Below, one piece after another: positions 10,637 to 21,069 of a stretch of DNA of 64,000 nt (positions are counted from its first letter, which is position 1; every line of letters starts with the position of its first letter). The stretch spans positions 1,266,001 through 1,330,000 of the forward strand of contig CM035317.1 of the NCBI GenBank assembly GCA_000497125.2. The letters run 5' to 3'. The notes beneath the pieces are model-generated. The model had not been told where the DNA came from. It was given only the letters and a program-made list of their open reading frames with translations, and ran no database searches. A program made the translations under genes and the position numbers. Source of the DNA: Spironucleus salmonicida (taxonomy: Eukaryota > Fornicata > Diplomonadida > Hexamitidae).

Positions 10637-12157
10637 TCAGATTAATTCAGATAATAAAGCAATAGATAATGTAAATTAATTTTCTAAAGCTATTACTATA
10701 ATTTCATTTACACCTTCTAATACAAAATCTTCAGGACAATATAATTTATCTCCATCAGAAAATCCAATCATAACACCATTTATAAGGAAATATCCCTTGA
10801 CTCCAAATAAATTTACATAAAAGCCTTTCTTTTACAACGAAATTTTACTAGAATAAACCCCATCACCTGACCAAAAATCTGCTTTGGATTCTTTCAAAGT
10901 ATAGTTAAACATATCTAGAGTCTCTAACGTGATATGATGGACTTCTTAAGAATTGAATTCAATCTTTCCAGTCATACCAGAATTAGGTTGGTTATCGTAT
11001 CCGGCAGGAAATGTGACAATCTAGATTATACCGTCTTCTGAAGATATCGTAATTTCGATTTCTTTATTAAACGATGCTAAATATGTATCGTTCACATACA
11101 GTTAAGCATTTTTATTTACTTAAGAAACCTTTAATGTAGCTAATACATTTTTTTCAATTCTGAAAGTATACTTGTTAATATTCTACTTAAGATCTACACT
11201 TTCAGATGATATTGCATTGTAGAAAGTGCCCTTCTTAATAAATTCTTAATATCGTAATGCCCCAAAGTTGACCAGATAACTAGAAAAATTTTGGAGATCA
11301 AATTCCCCGCTTTCCTCGCTATTTAACCCACCTAAAATCTCTTAAAGATTAAAATAATCTTCAGAAAGCTTGTTGTTCGCAAAAATCAACTAGCTAAAAT
11401 CGTTAATCTAGGGACTCTATATCTGCTTATCTAGCTTGAAATTAACACCGGTGTACACACCGTACAGCACAAACGACGAATTCGACTTAATTAGGTCCTA
11501 AATTACGTTAAAATACGCAGTTTTGGATGATTTTCGCACAACTGTCCCCTGACTCCCAGTCAGAATATCCCCCACAAAGCACGACTCCCCGCAAAGGCTA
11601 GCGTCTGATACGATGTAGCTGACCCCCATCAGTCCCTCCACCTCGGTATCTTCCTACACGATAAACGGTCCGTAGACACCGTTTCTGACGTACAGCATGC
11701 GCAAATACTCGTAAAAACCGGCTTGGCCGGGCTGCGCGAAGTAGTTTTTGTCGAGTTGGACGGCTGCAATATCATCGCGATTCTCTACTAGAAACGCACT
11801 GATATGCGCAATGAAATCCTGCGCGTTTTACGCGAATTCTGGGTTATCAAACCGGCGCTAAATGGCGCGGCCCTCGAACAGAGCGCCAGAGACGCCGCCG
11901 AGTGGCAAGAACGTCGATACGAAGGGTCCGGGACGGTAAACAATTTTAAGGGCTAGTTAACGGCACCATTGCACAGTCAGCGCGTGCGCCGTGACATCGA
12001 AGTCCTGCTGTTACGCCTCAACGAAGATGGTGTTAAGTCCGAGGTTTTTGAACTACTACAGGAGGCGTGGAATGTGGGAGCCTGGGGCCTTTGCAGGGTT
12101 GAAAACTGCTGCTTTGACGGGCTGCGCTAAGAAGTCGAACTGGAGGAGAAAAAACAT
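10637..12157 (-). CDS. GH35 beta-galactosidase homologue with altered catalytic residues
   Basis: 506 aa. A signal-like N-terminus (MFFLLQFDFL) is followed by GLNTIFVEA, then KIVYRPGPFVSTFLPLGG, which matches the GH35 motif RPGPYICAEWxxGG. A beta-rich C-terminal half resembles the jelly-roll domains of the family. The acid/base motif normally reads VQVENEYG; here it is VQLDKNYF, so the catalytic Glu appears to be Asn. The nucleophile motif (TEFWTGW) seems to be GDILTGS, Glu to Asp. It may be a carbohydrate-binding pseudoenzyme. The 5' half is GC-rich and the 3' half AT-rich. Confidence 0.7.
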
Positions 12158-12244
12158 ATTATGGAAGGCGATTGTATAATCTTCAAAATAATATATTTAT
12201 GAGTATATAATAATCACCTAAACAGTATAGTTACTTTTGCAGTT

Positions 12245-12496
12245 TCAGCAGTCTTCTTCCACTAGAATGTCGTTGCAAATGTTGTGGTCGTTGATAATAA
12301 ATCGTAATTTTTCGGTATTTAAGGCTGTGTTCTCGTCGCTAATGCAACTAGATGCTGAGGAAGCTGGAGTTTAAATATCGATTTTATGGCGTTAGCGTCT
12401 TGGCTTAATTTCATCTATCAGTAGTGGTTACTTACCAGAGACAGCGCTGAGGTCGGCAGACATCTAATTGATGTACTCTAAACTGGACATACCCAT
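12245..12496 (-). CDS. 83-aa MG-starting protein, unrecognised
   Basis: It begins MGMSSLEYINQM. A basic patch (KPRRQRHK) near residue 33 and a mixed acidic C-terminus ending LVEEDC follow. Three Gln codons are TAA/TAG. Residue 6 is Leu, so N-myristoylation is less likely than for other MG proteins here. It lies 87 bases upstream of the GH35-like gene on the same strand. Function unknown. Confidence 0.65.
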
Positions 12497-12735
12497 TATT
12501 GAGTCTCTAAATAGCAGAATATTATATTATATTCATGTAGAAACTAGTATTGTTTTTTCTGTAAATTGAATGCATATTTATTGTATATCTGTAATGCGAT
12601 AATTGTATGCAAATATAATAAAATCGATTCGATAATCCCCTCTATTAATAATTATTGTTAAATAATAAATATTTAATGTAGCGGTTTGCTCTGTAAAGTA
12701 ACTAATATAAATTTGATTTTTAAATCATTTATTCT

Positions 12736-12969
12736 TCAGTAAATAACATGTGACTTATCAGTAACAAAGCACATACGGTAATATGTTGTTGGAAAGATAT
12801 GAATACTAATTATAGTAATATAAATTTGATAATTTAAGTTGTTGGTTTTAAGTTTAGTAGTTATTTTCATTCCAGGTTGATATATTTTTAAGCAAATAAA
12901 ATCTACCTTTGCATTAAAAATCAATTATAAAATTTTATGAGTCAGAAATTTATGGTTATAAACTGTCAT
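12736..12969 (-). CDS. Possible 77-aa protein
   Basis: An open frame from ATG (MTVYNHKFLT) to TGA, rich in Ile/Lys/Thr/Tyr, in an AT-rich gap. No motif is recognised. Residue mix is protein-like but chance is possible. Confidence 0.35.
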
Positions 12970-13583
12970 ATAAATCTATATATAAATACCGATTGAAAAA
13001 TACAATACTAAAAGTTTGATTTCTTAAAAAAGTATATTTATTATATTAAAAATATTGATGTAAATATATAGTATTATTAATCTTAACGTTTACTATTGTT
13101 TATATATAGCTAATTTCAATTTTCTTATTAGAAAAAATTTAAATAGTCTTCTATATAACATATAGGTCATGTACGAACTTAAATATACATACATTATAAA
13201 CATTCACTTAGTAGGACTAGACAACTAAGAATACAACAAAACACTCTTCAATTTACTGGATGGTTAAGTACAAATTAATACAAGTGAACAATGATATCTG
13301 AAGATTTTAAATGCAAAAATATGCATTAAATATAATTAATCACGATATATACCAATTTACCGCGAGATATTAGTATAAATAAATACCAAAATAGTTACAA
13401 AAATAATAACATCCAGCATATAATAAAATTGATAACTTATATTAAGACTTGGATTATTACTGTATTTATTAGTTTAACATAATAATTGAGACTTAATATC
13501 ATTTATTCTCTTGTAAAAAGTGAAGTTATAACTAATATATAACAATAATTATTGTTTATAAATATCAATTTTTCCTTTCCTTA
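12970..13583. other. AT-rich intergenic spacer
   Basis: No gene or RNA recognised. Confidence 0.55.
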
Positions 13584-13991
13584 ATGTCTGAATAATAAGC
13601 TGAAGTAGTAGTTTCTCCTCCATAGAAGAAAACTTTAGAATAGTTAGCGTAAGAAAAAAAGGTAATATATCTTGCTGAAAAAGAGGCCAAAAAATTGTCT
13701 GCTCCATAAAAATAAAAAATAGTCAAAAAAGAGATGAAGCGCTCTGCTATTACTATAATTTCTTCTTCAGCTGCTGGTGTTCATATTGAGAATTTACCTA
13801 AAGTTACACCATAAGATGTTTAAGACCTTATTTAGGCCTCCATAGGCACTAAAAATGTGTAAGTATCTAGATAAGGAAATAAATGGTCTATTACCAGCTT
13901 GAATTCTTAAAAGTAAGCACAACTTGTTTAAAAATTAAACGGTAGTTTCTGTAAGGAGTCTGCTAAGAACTTAAAAGTTTATATAAAGTGA
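13584..13991 (+). CDS. 135-aa basic protein with RRM-like C-terminal half
   Basis: The N-terminal half is Gln/Lys/Glu-rich and helical (LAEKEAKKL, KQKIVKKEMKR). The C-terminal 70 residues show VHIENLPKVTPQDVQDLI, then VSRQGNKWSI and LVQKLNGS. This spacing resembles an RNA-recognition-motif fold, but the RNP1 aromatic residues are not clear. It may be an RNA-binding or ribosome-associated factor; the assignment is weak. The start follows a pyrimidine-rich leader. Confidence 0.65.
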
Positions 13992-14121
13992 TGCATTCTA
14001 ATTCAAGATGAACTAGTAATATTTATTTAATATTTTTACAAAAGAAAAAGCTGGACATTTCTATAATATAGATAAGGCAAGTGTAATTTAATTATAGAAC
14101 CCTTTAAATATAAAACTCACA

Positions 14122-14436
14122 TCATTTATAATACTTTAACCGCAAATCGTAGCAATTTTATAGCATCATTTAAATTTATTACCGCTCTACTTATATCATC
14201 GATTAAATAAACTCTGTCTTGACAATATAACTTTATGTAATTACTTAGAGAGAATTAAGCTTGTAATATATAGGCTTAAATTTAGATGGTACAAATTCCT
14301 CTTCTGATTCAGATTCTACTAGTTGTAACTGTTGCTAAAGTCCTGCACGGTTATTTTTTATCTGTGTGTTAAAGGTTACTAGGTGGAGATGTGTAGACTT
14401 ACCATATCTCTACTAGTGCGCGTTGTCCGTTCTCAT
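14122..14436 (-). CDS. 104-aa basic protein, unrecognised
   Basis: It starts MRTDNAHQQRYGKSTHL. It has a Gln/Leu-rich helix, an acidic Ser/Glu stretch (ESESEEEF), then a Lys/Tyr/Gln-rich end. Gln is mostly TAA/TAG. It is divergent from the EF-hand gene at 14588, 151 bases away. No family recognised. Confidence 0.6.
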
Positions 14437-14587
14437 TATTTAAATTCGATGATAATAGATTAAAATATAATTAATGATGGATTGACAATTTGTAGATTTT
14501 ATATATTCAATTATAATATAGTTTAGCTATAAAATATCAATATTATTAATAATATAATTATTATATGTTTAACTATTATAATTAGAA

Positions 14588-14923
14588 ATGCAAATAACCA
14601 ATTTGGTAAGTGGTGCATTAACCAATATAATCACTAAGTTCAATCTTCCTACAAGCCAGCTTGATTATGTACAGAATTAAAAGTTAACGCACCCAAATGA
14701 TTTTCTTTTCTATGTATTTGATGTCAACTAAATAGGGGTATTAACGATAGAGCATTTCATTAGTTGTGCATCGCTTTTTGAACTAACTTTATCTGTTGAT
14801 GATATATAATAGATGATTTAGCTTATTAGCTTCGATTAAGATGATCCTATTGATCTAGAAATATTTGACCGTTTGCTAATCCTGATCCGGGAAATTGGAG
14901 TCAAAATTGGTTGCTTTTGGTGA
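14588..14923 (+). CDS. EF-hand-like calcium-binding protein
   Basis: 111 aa. A helix-loop-helix FDVNQIGVLTIEHFISC matches the EF-hand pattern, with Asp, Asn, Gly and Glu at loop positions. A second degenerate hand is FDQDDPIDLEIFDRLL. Likely a small calmodulin-like sensor or ciliary component. Its last 23 bases overlap, tail to tail, the end of the DJ-1-like gene on the other strand. Confidence 0.7.
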
Positions 14924-15389
14924 ATTTTTTATGTATTTATTCTAAAAATTCAATTATACCACCGATTCCCCTTCCGCATATATATTTTCCCCCAACAACA
15001 ACTTATTAATTTTAGTATACTGCACCCTGCACTTCAAGACCAGGGTACGTGCACACTGGAATTTGATGCCAAATTTTCCATTAAACTAACGCAGAAGCAG
15101 ATGAAATAGTAAAAATATACTTTGATTACAAGTGGTACTATTAAAAAAGTTATTTTGCAACAGAATTTTTTATTAATTGTTTAAACCCTTGGCCACCTGG
15201 TAGTAAAATTGCATCACAAATAGGAGGAATAAAAGTTGTATCAGGAATCAAAACTGTACCATGAGAAAGTGTAATCGGTGTTGTTTATGCATAAATAACT
15301 ACTATATATCCATTTTAGCGTAGAAAGTCAGCTGAACATATTAGTTCAATATCATCCGCTTATTAATACGCAAAAATTAATATTTTCAT
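14901..15389 (-). CDS. DJ-1/PfpI-family protein with nucleophile Cys replaced by Ser
   Basis: 162 aa. The N-terminus KILIFAYQQADDIELICSADFLRQNG fits the DJ-1 first strand-helix. DAILLPGGQGF is the family's LPGG turn. The nucleophile elbow normally reads AICAAP; here it is TISSAS, so the reactive Cys is Ser. CTYPGLE matches CYPGFE, and VGGKYICGRGIGGIIEFLEQI matches the GPGT-like C-terminus. DJ-1 proteins are small glutamine-amidotransferase-fold proteins with stress or glyoxalase/chaperone roles. This copy may act without covalent chemistry. Somewhat shorter than the usual 180-190 aa. Confidence 0.8.
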
Positions 15390-15441
15390 TTTTAGAATAT
15401 ATAATATTTATACGAAATATAATATAAAAAGAGAATTAAAA

Positions 15442-17727
15442 ATGCAATCTACTACTTTGATTTAATAGCATTAACTGCTATAGCTCAAACTGAACGTAGT
15501 AACTGCAACAGATAATATAAGTTTGGAAGAGGCTAGAATGAAAAGAAGGAGTTACTAGGAGTTACTAGGTACCCAATTTGGAGTCCAATTAGGAGATGGA
15601 GAGGTATTAAATAGGTAGTCATTATCTAAGTTGTCTTCTCATGAGTTAAGCTAGCTATTATATAAACTAATTTAACAAAAAGTTAGCAATATGGGATGTT
15701 CGGATTTGGATAGTTTACTGACCAGTTCAATTTGCAGATCAAAAGATTTACTAAATGCAGACAAATAGGTAGAAGGAAGTCTACGATTAGCATAGAAAAT
15801 AAATATTAAGTAGAAAAAATCTACACCTATAAATTAGAATATTGATTAAAATAGAATTAAGACTTCTGTAATTGCAGATGAGAAGATACTTCATATAATT
15901 GGGTCAGCTATCAGCTCTATCGATATTGAAGACGAGGAAATTTAGTAAATTATTGAGAAACATGCAATATATTCTAAGCAATAATAAAATACACCAATTA
16001 GTTATTTGTATAAACCTGATACTTAAAAACTATAATGTGAATCATAAATAAACTAGATTATAAATAAAACAAATGAAAAATGTAAAAACTTAGATAGTCA
16101 GAAGCTTACACTAAGTAAATTAGGGTTAACTTAGAATAAAAACTAAAATATTACATCTCCATCTAAGGATCTCGGAGAAGTAGTTTTAAGAAAAGCAAAA
16201 ATTTCTTAGAACTAATTATAATCTGTTCTTAAGGAAAATAATTAAGAAGATAATATATATTAATAGAATTTAGATTTATAGGCGATAGAAAAGAGTTTTT
16301 CATTATTAAATTAAAGTATGACTTCTCAGAGCGACGAATCAACTTCTTATTTTTCTTAGAGTTTTATAGGTAGAAAAACAGAACTAGTTTACAATTCTTT
16401 AACTAATGGTGGAGTTCAAAATTCCGAGTAATATAATAGTAAATAATAGAAAAATTCTATTCAGCAATCTCCACAATAATTATTGTAGTCTAATTTATAT
16501 TAAACACGTGATCACCAGGAAGATGGTTAATAATAATTATAATAAGGTATTTCCTAATAATAAAAATTTCAGAAATAATAATTACAAAGTGAAGAAAATG
16601 ATTAAGAGCCACTATAATTGTAAAACTAATAGAATAAAATTATTATACCTTAGTCAACTGAGCAATAATAACTTACAATTTCATCAAATATCATGCATAA
16701 AAATTAGTCTGATTATTCTTTCAAATCCAATAGCATTAAAGATGATAAATATTTAAATTAAGAAAATATAGACCAAAAAATCTAATCTAATGTGCAAAAA
16801 TTCCTATATTAAAATTTAGACTAGACAGTCCTAAATTCACCAAAAGTTGATGTATTTGGACAAATTATTCAAAGAAAGTCAATTGGTTAAAATTTTGAAG
16901 AAGAAAAATCTTAAAAGCAATATCTTAACTCTTAACTGAATACTATTCTTATGGGAAAATAACCTCTTAAATCAGAAGAAAATAATTAAATCATTAAGCA
17001 ATAACAAGAAACTGATAATTTCAAGACAAACTAACAGGAAACTCAGTATAAATAAGAAGAAAGTATTGGTATAGAATAGTGTAAAGATATTATGTGTAAA
17101 TCATAGAGGCTGTTGAGTAATTCAAGTTCTGGAGAAAATAATACTGGGGTAAATTAGTCATTACTTTCTGATAATTCTAGCATATTATCATAAGGCCAAA
17201 GTCGACGAAATAGGTCTTCGCTATAATTAGTGTAAACAGCAAAAGATATTGATGAAGACGATAATTTATAAAATTAGTAATAATAAATATTATAGTAAGG
17301 AAATTCTTCTAATTTTGAAAATTCATATATAGCTATTGGGAATAATGATGTACTGTAATAAAAAATGACTAGGTTTAATAATGAAGTACCAAGTTCTCCA
17401 AAGATAGATGTATTCGGGTAAACTATTTAATTGTCTCCATAAAATGCCTCTGTATCCTCTTAAAATTCATCTAGTCAGTTTAAAACAATAATGTTAACAC
17501 CTTCTCCTTAAAAAAACCATTAGAGAATTCTTAATAGCCCATTAATCACGAGTATCTAGACTGAAACTCTTCATAAAAATTAGATGAATTTTGCAAAAAT
17601 AGATCAGAAATACGATAAAGATCAGATTAAAAATGTGATGTCGAGACTCAGCTCAAATTAAACCGTATTTGAGTAAGATTAGCTAGTTAAAATTTATTTA
17701 GACTAGATTGGAGATTCTAAAAAATGA
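15442..17727 (+). CDS. Gln/Asn-rich, prion-like low-complexity protein
   Basis: 761 aa, open with no TGA across 2.3 kb while TAA/TAG occur dozens of times as Gln. Rich in Gln, Asn, Ser, Lys and Ile, with poly-Gln-like runs around residues 370-400. A helical Gln/Leu/Arg stretch (residues 40-90) precedes the disordered part. A short motif recurs: PKVDVFGQIIQ (near residue 470) and PKIDVFGQTIQ (near 655), possibly a binding peptide. Such proteins form condensates or serve as flexible scaffolds. No catalytic domain is visible. Start at AAAATG. Confidence 0.8.
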
Positions 17728-18029
17728 TTTATTTTATATTATTTATACTAAATTAATATTACAAAATCCTGCAATATTATATATTCCTCGATGTAAAATA
17801 TACGCTTTAATAACATCTTAATTAAATATTAACATTTATATATAGTAATATGCTAACCTATTTTATATTCTAAAAAGTAAACTAACCAAAATAAATTGTG
17901 TCGTTGAATTTTGAAATACTAAAAGTAAGCAATCTTACAATCAGGATTGATTGAAATTTTAGTATTATGATTATAATTTTAGGTGTAAACATTAAATAAT
18001 TTAATATATTAATAACTCTTGGTATAAAG

Positions 18030-18317
18030 ATGGAAGATATCATTAATATTTTTATCATTTTTGTGGTTCGATTTAAATTGATATTCAACACTACATCTTT
18101 GCATACGAAAATTATTTGGCCAATAAATTCAATTTCTTTGAAATTCTAAAAACATATTTGGTAGATAGATTTTTTTTGCAAATTAGTCATATCAGTCACT
18201 CAGTTCGAGCTCATTCAGAGACTAAACTAGTTCTATCAGTTTTAATTGCTAATATTCTAGCTATTATATGGAATTTAAGTTACTAGGTTTATGTCTTCTT
18301 TAAAACGTTCTATATGA
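18030..18317 (+). CDS. Possible 95-aa protein
   Basis: From ATG (MEDIINIFIIFVV) to TGA. Hydrophobic N-terminus, then a Phe/Gln/Leu-rich body. No family recognised; it could be a small membrane protein or a chance frame in AT-rich DNA upstream of the tRNA. Confidence 0.4.
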
Positions 18318-18400
18318 CTTCTTTGCTTAGAAATAATCATTAAGATTCATTTTTACGATTTGTAATTTCATAATAAATGATATCGAGTAATAAATGTTAG

Positions 18401-18471
18401 GCACCACTAGTATAGCGGTAGTATGGCACCCTTCCAAGGTGTATGTCCGGGTTCGACTCCCGGGTGGCGCA
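18401..18471 (+). tRNA. tRNA-Gly (anticodon TCC)
   Basis: About 71 bases fold as a cloverleaf. The anticodon stem GCACC/GGTGT holds loop CTTCCAA, with anticodon TCC at 18433-18435. The T arm reads CCGGG-TTCGACT-CCCGG and a D arm with TAGTATAGCGGTAG is present. The acceptor stem GCACCAC/GTGGCGC has one A-C mismatch at the third pair, which may be real or a sequence error. No intron. B-box GGTTCGACTCC is intact. Confidence 0.95.
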
Positions 18472-18592
18472 CATTTTATGTATGTTTTAACTTATGTAAA
18501 AATAGAACTGAGAAATAATATTATGATACTAGAGTTAATATGTTTAAAATTATAGTACAATAATTATATTATAAAAATATATTTAATTAAAA

Positions 18593-20137
18593 ATGCGTAA
18601 GCCGTAGACTTTAGTTCCTCATCATGGTACTGTATTAGCAGCGACTCCATTCTTTATATTTACATTTATAGGTTAATTTTTAGATTCATATGCAATTGGT
18701 ACAGCTTTACCATAAATTTAACAAGAACTGAACATAAGTCTTACGTAGGCTTAATGGATATTGACTATTTTTTACTTAGCAAATGCTGCATCAGCGATAC
18801 CACTTTCACGGTTAGGTGATAAATATGGTTATGTAATAGTTATGATATTACTTCTTTTACTGTCATTTGTTTTTGAACTAACCTAAGGATTTGCAAAGAA
18901 TTTTATTACTTTAGTAATATTACGATTTTTTACCGGATTTTTTCTTTCAGGTATGATATCAAATAGAAATGCAATGAATCGTCTTCTTCCACCATAAGAT
19001 AAAACACTTAAATTCCTATAAATGTATCTTTTAATAGCAAATTCTATATAGCTGTTGTCACCATTTATAACCGGTGTAATTATTTCATTTTCTAGTTGGA
19101 GAATTTGTATTTTCATTGCTTCTGGTTGCTATTTCGTATCATCATTACTTTTACTTTTGTATACGAATCCTACTGATTTGGATAGAAAGTAAAAATTTGA
19201 TATACTAGGTGCTTTTACTTTAGTTGTTGCTTTAACTTCATTTTGCCTACTTTTTACTTTTATTGGATAGTAAATTTGGATAGGAGTTGGAGTTTGCTCG
19301 GCTACATTCATTATAGGCTTGGTTTGTTTCTATTTTGTGGAAAAGAAAGCAAAATTTCCTATATTTCCGTTGTATTTAACAAAAAATCCAGTTTTTGCAA
19401 TTATATTTACGTAAATATTAATATACATAGTTTTAAGTGGTTAAAGCTATATGATGCCATACTATATTTATACTAAAAATTTATCTCCTTTAACTACTTC
19501 TTTTGTATTCACAGGTTCAAGCATTTTATCTGTTTTATCATCTATTATCACTCCATTTATTTAGAAAAAAGTTTTAAACAGAGTCTTATTGGTTTTATTG
19601 GGATTAGTTTCATTGTCATTTGCCATTATTATGATTTTTGTGCTCGATAACTTCTGGGGGTTCTGTGTTTGCTACTGGTTAATAGAATTTCCTTTACAAA
19701 TGTCATTAGTTGTTTTATATCCATTAACCTTATTTTCAGTTCCTCGCCACTTAGCATCATAAGTATCAGCGATTCCAACAACATCAAGGACAGTAGGTAT
19801 GAGTATAGCATATTGTGTGTTTGCTATGGTTTAATAACTGGCTGTCTAAGGATCATAGCTTAGTTCATAGGTAGAAAAAGAAATATTCTCATATAAAATG
19901 ACATATGTTATCCCAATCCCAGTATTAATTGTTAGTATGATATTGGTTTGGTTTAGAATCGCCATTTCTGAAAGTGAGACAAACAAAAAAGGATATAATG
20001 AGAAATGGCTTAGATTCTTAAAAGATATCCCAATTTAAGCTCAAGCAGAAGTAGAACCTCAACACTCAAACGTATATGCAGATGAATCAGAAATGCTAGA
20101 TAGTCATAACGTAACGGAAAGATTACAGATGAAATGA
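18593..20137 (+). CDS. Major facilitator superfamily transporter (DHA2-like)
   Basis: 514 aa with about 12-14 hydrophobic segments. The opening FIGQFLDSYAIGTALPQIQQEL and later WILTIFYLANAASAIPLSRLGDKYG match MFS helices 1-2 and the loop motif GxLaDrxG. LRFFTGFFLSGMISNRNAM resembles the region of motif C. The C-terminal tail is hydrophilic. Likely a plasma- or vacuolar-membrane secondary transporter for drugs or small metabolites; substrate unknown. Many Gln are TAA/TAG inside membrane segments. A second, shorter MFS gene is at 58843. Start at AAAATG, 121 bases after the tRNA. Confidence 0.85.
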
Positions 20138-20324
20138 TTTATATGATTTAGTTACTATTATACCCAGTTTAGTTTCTAAGATTACAAATCTATTTTTAAA
20201 TTCTTAGAAAATTATATATAATATACATAAATTGGGATATTAGTATAAGGCTAACCAGCGTTTAATTAATTGTTTGTTATAAATAATTATATATTATTTA
20301 TTATATACTTACTACTTCCTTTTA

Positions 20325-20663
20325 ATGTACCGCGCTACTAGATCAGCAAACCTGTCTTCCAGAAAAATTATTGATGAGGAGCCATAAAAACCACTAAAAG
20401 TTAACATACGTTCTTCTGCGTTTAACAATAAAAACTATGTTGAGTTTAGAAAGTAGCAAAAACAATTTGTAAACTACCCAACCGACTCCGTAGAGAATTT
20501 TAATGAGCGGAACGAACGCTAGAAGAGAATTTCATAGTATCTTCACTAAATTCCAGCCTGCTTTGATTTCTCAGACACAATACCTAGCACCTGTAAATCG
20601 CACTGGCTCCCATACGCAAGACATAGCCCACACCAGAAACTTACTAAAACTTTGTGGATCTGA
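20325..20663 (+). CDS. 112-aa basic protein, unrecognised
   Basis: It starts MYRATRSANLSSRKIIDEEP. Arg/Lys/Gln-rich middle and a C-terminus with Cys, His and Trp (CKSHWLPYARHSPHQK). The mix suggests a disordered, possibly microtubule- or nucleic-acid-binding protein. No family recognised. Gln uses TAA and TAG. Confidence 0.6.
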
Positions 20664-20707
20664 ACTTTAATATATTATTTTATAATTTTAACCATATAAT
20701 ATAAAAA

Positions 20708-21007
20708 ATGATACAAAATTTATAACCTCTTCCCCTGAATACGCTGAAAACCATACGAAAACCAGCCATATAACTCACCAAACCCCCACTTCAGATAAAT
20801 TTGCCCCATCCAAAACGACCATATATGCCAAAATAATCCGCCTAGAAATCAAAAATTCCAGCACTATCGTTTCGAGAAACTGGCTAAAAATCTCAAAAAT
20901 TAGCATTTTCGCATTAATTTTAATCAAAAAATACTGGTCATAAATGGCGTCAATTTGATAAGGTCCAATTGTCGTAAATAAACTTTTCGAAAATGGAATT
21001 CGATTGA
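20708..21007 (+). CDS. 99-aa basic Pro/Gln/Lys-rich protein
   Basis: Starts at AAAAAATG, 44 bases after the previous stop. Rich in Lys, Gln, Pro and Ser (KPPLQINLPHPKRPYMPK). No domain. The opposite strand is also open here but lacks an ATG at its head, so the plus-strand reading is preferred. Confidence 0.5.
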
Positions 21008-21069
21008 TGGATATGATTTTTGAGAATTTGCTATATTTACTAAAAAGCCAAATGATATTGCTGGAAATT

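Noticed and set aside
17882-18091. Ile/Lys-rich minus-strand frame
   Set aside because: Low-complexity AT-driven frame without a supporting motif. A plus-strand frame at 18030 is slightly more protein-like.
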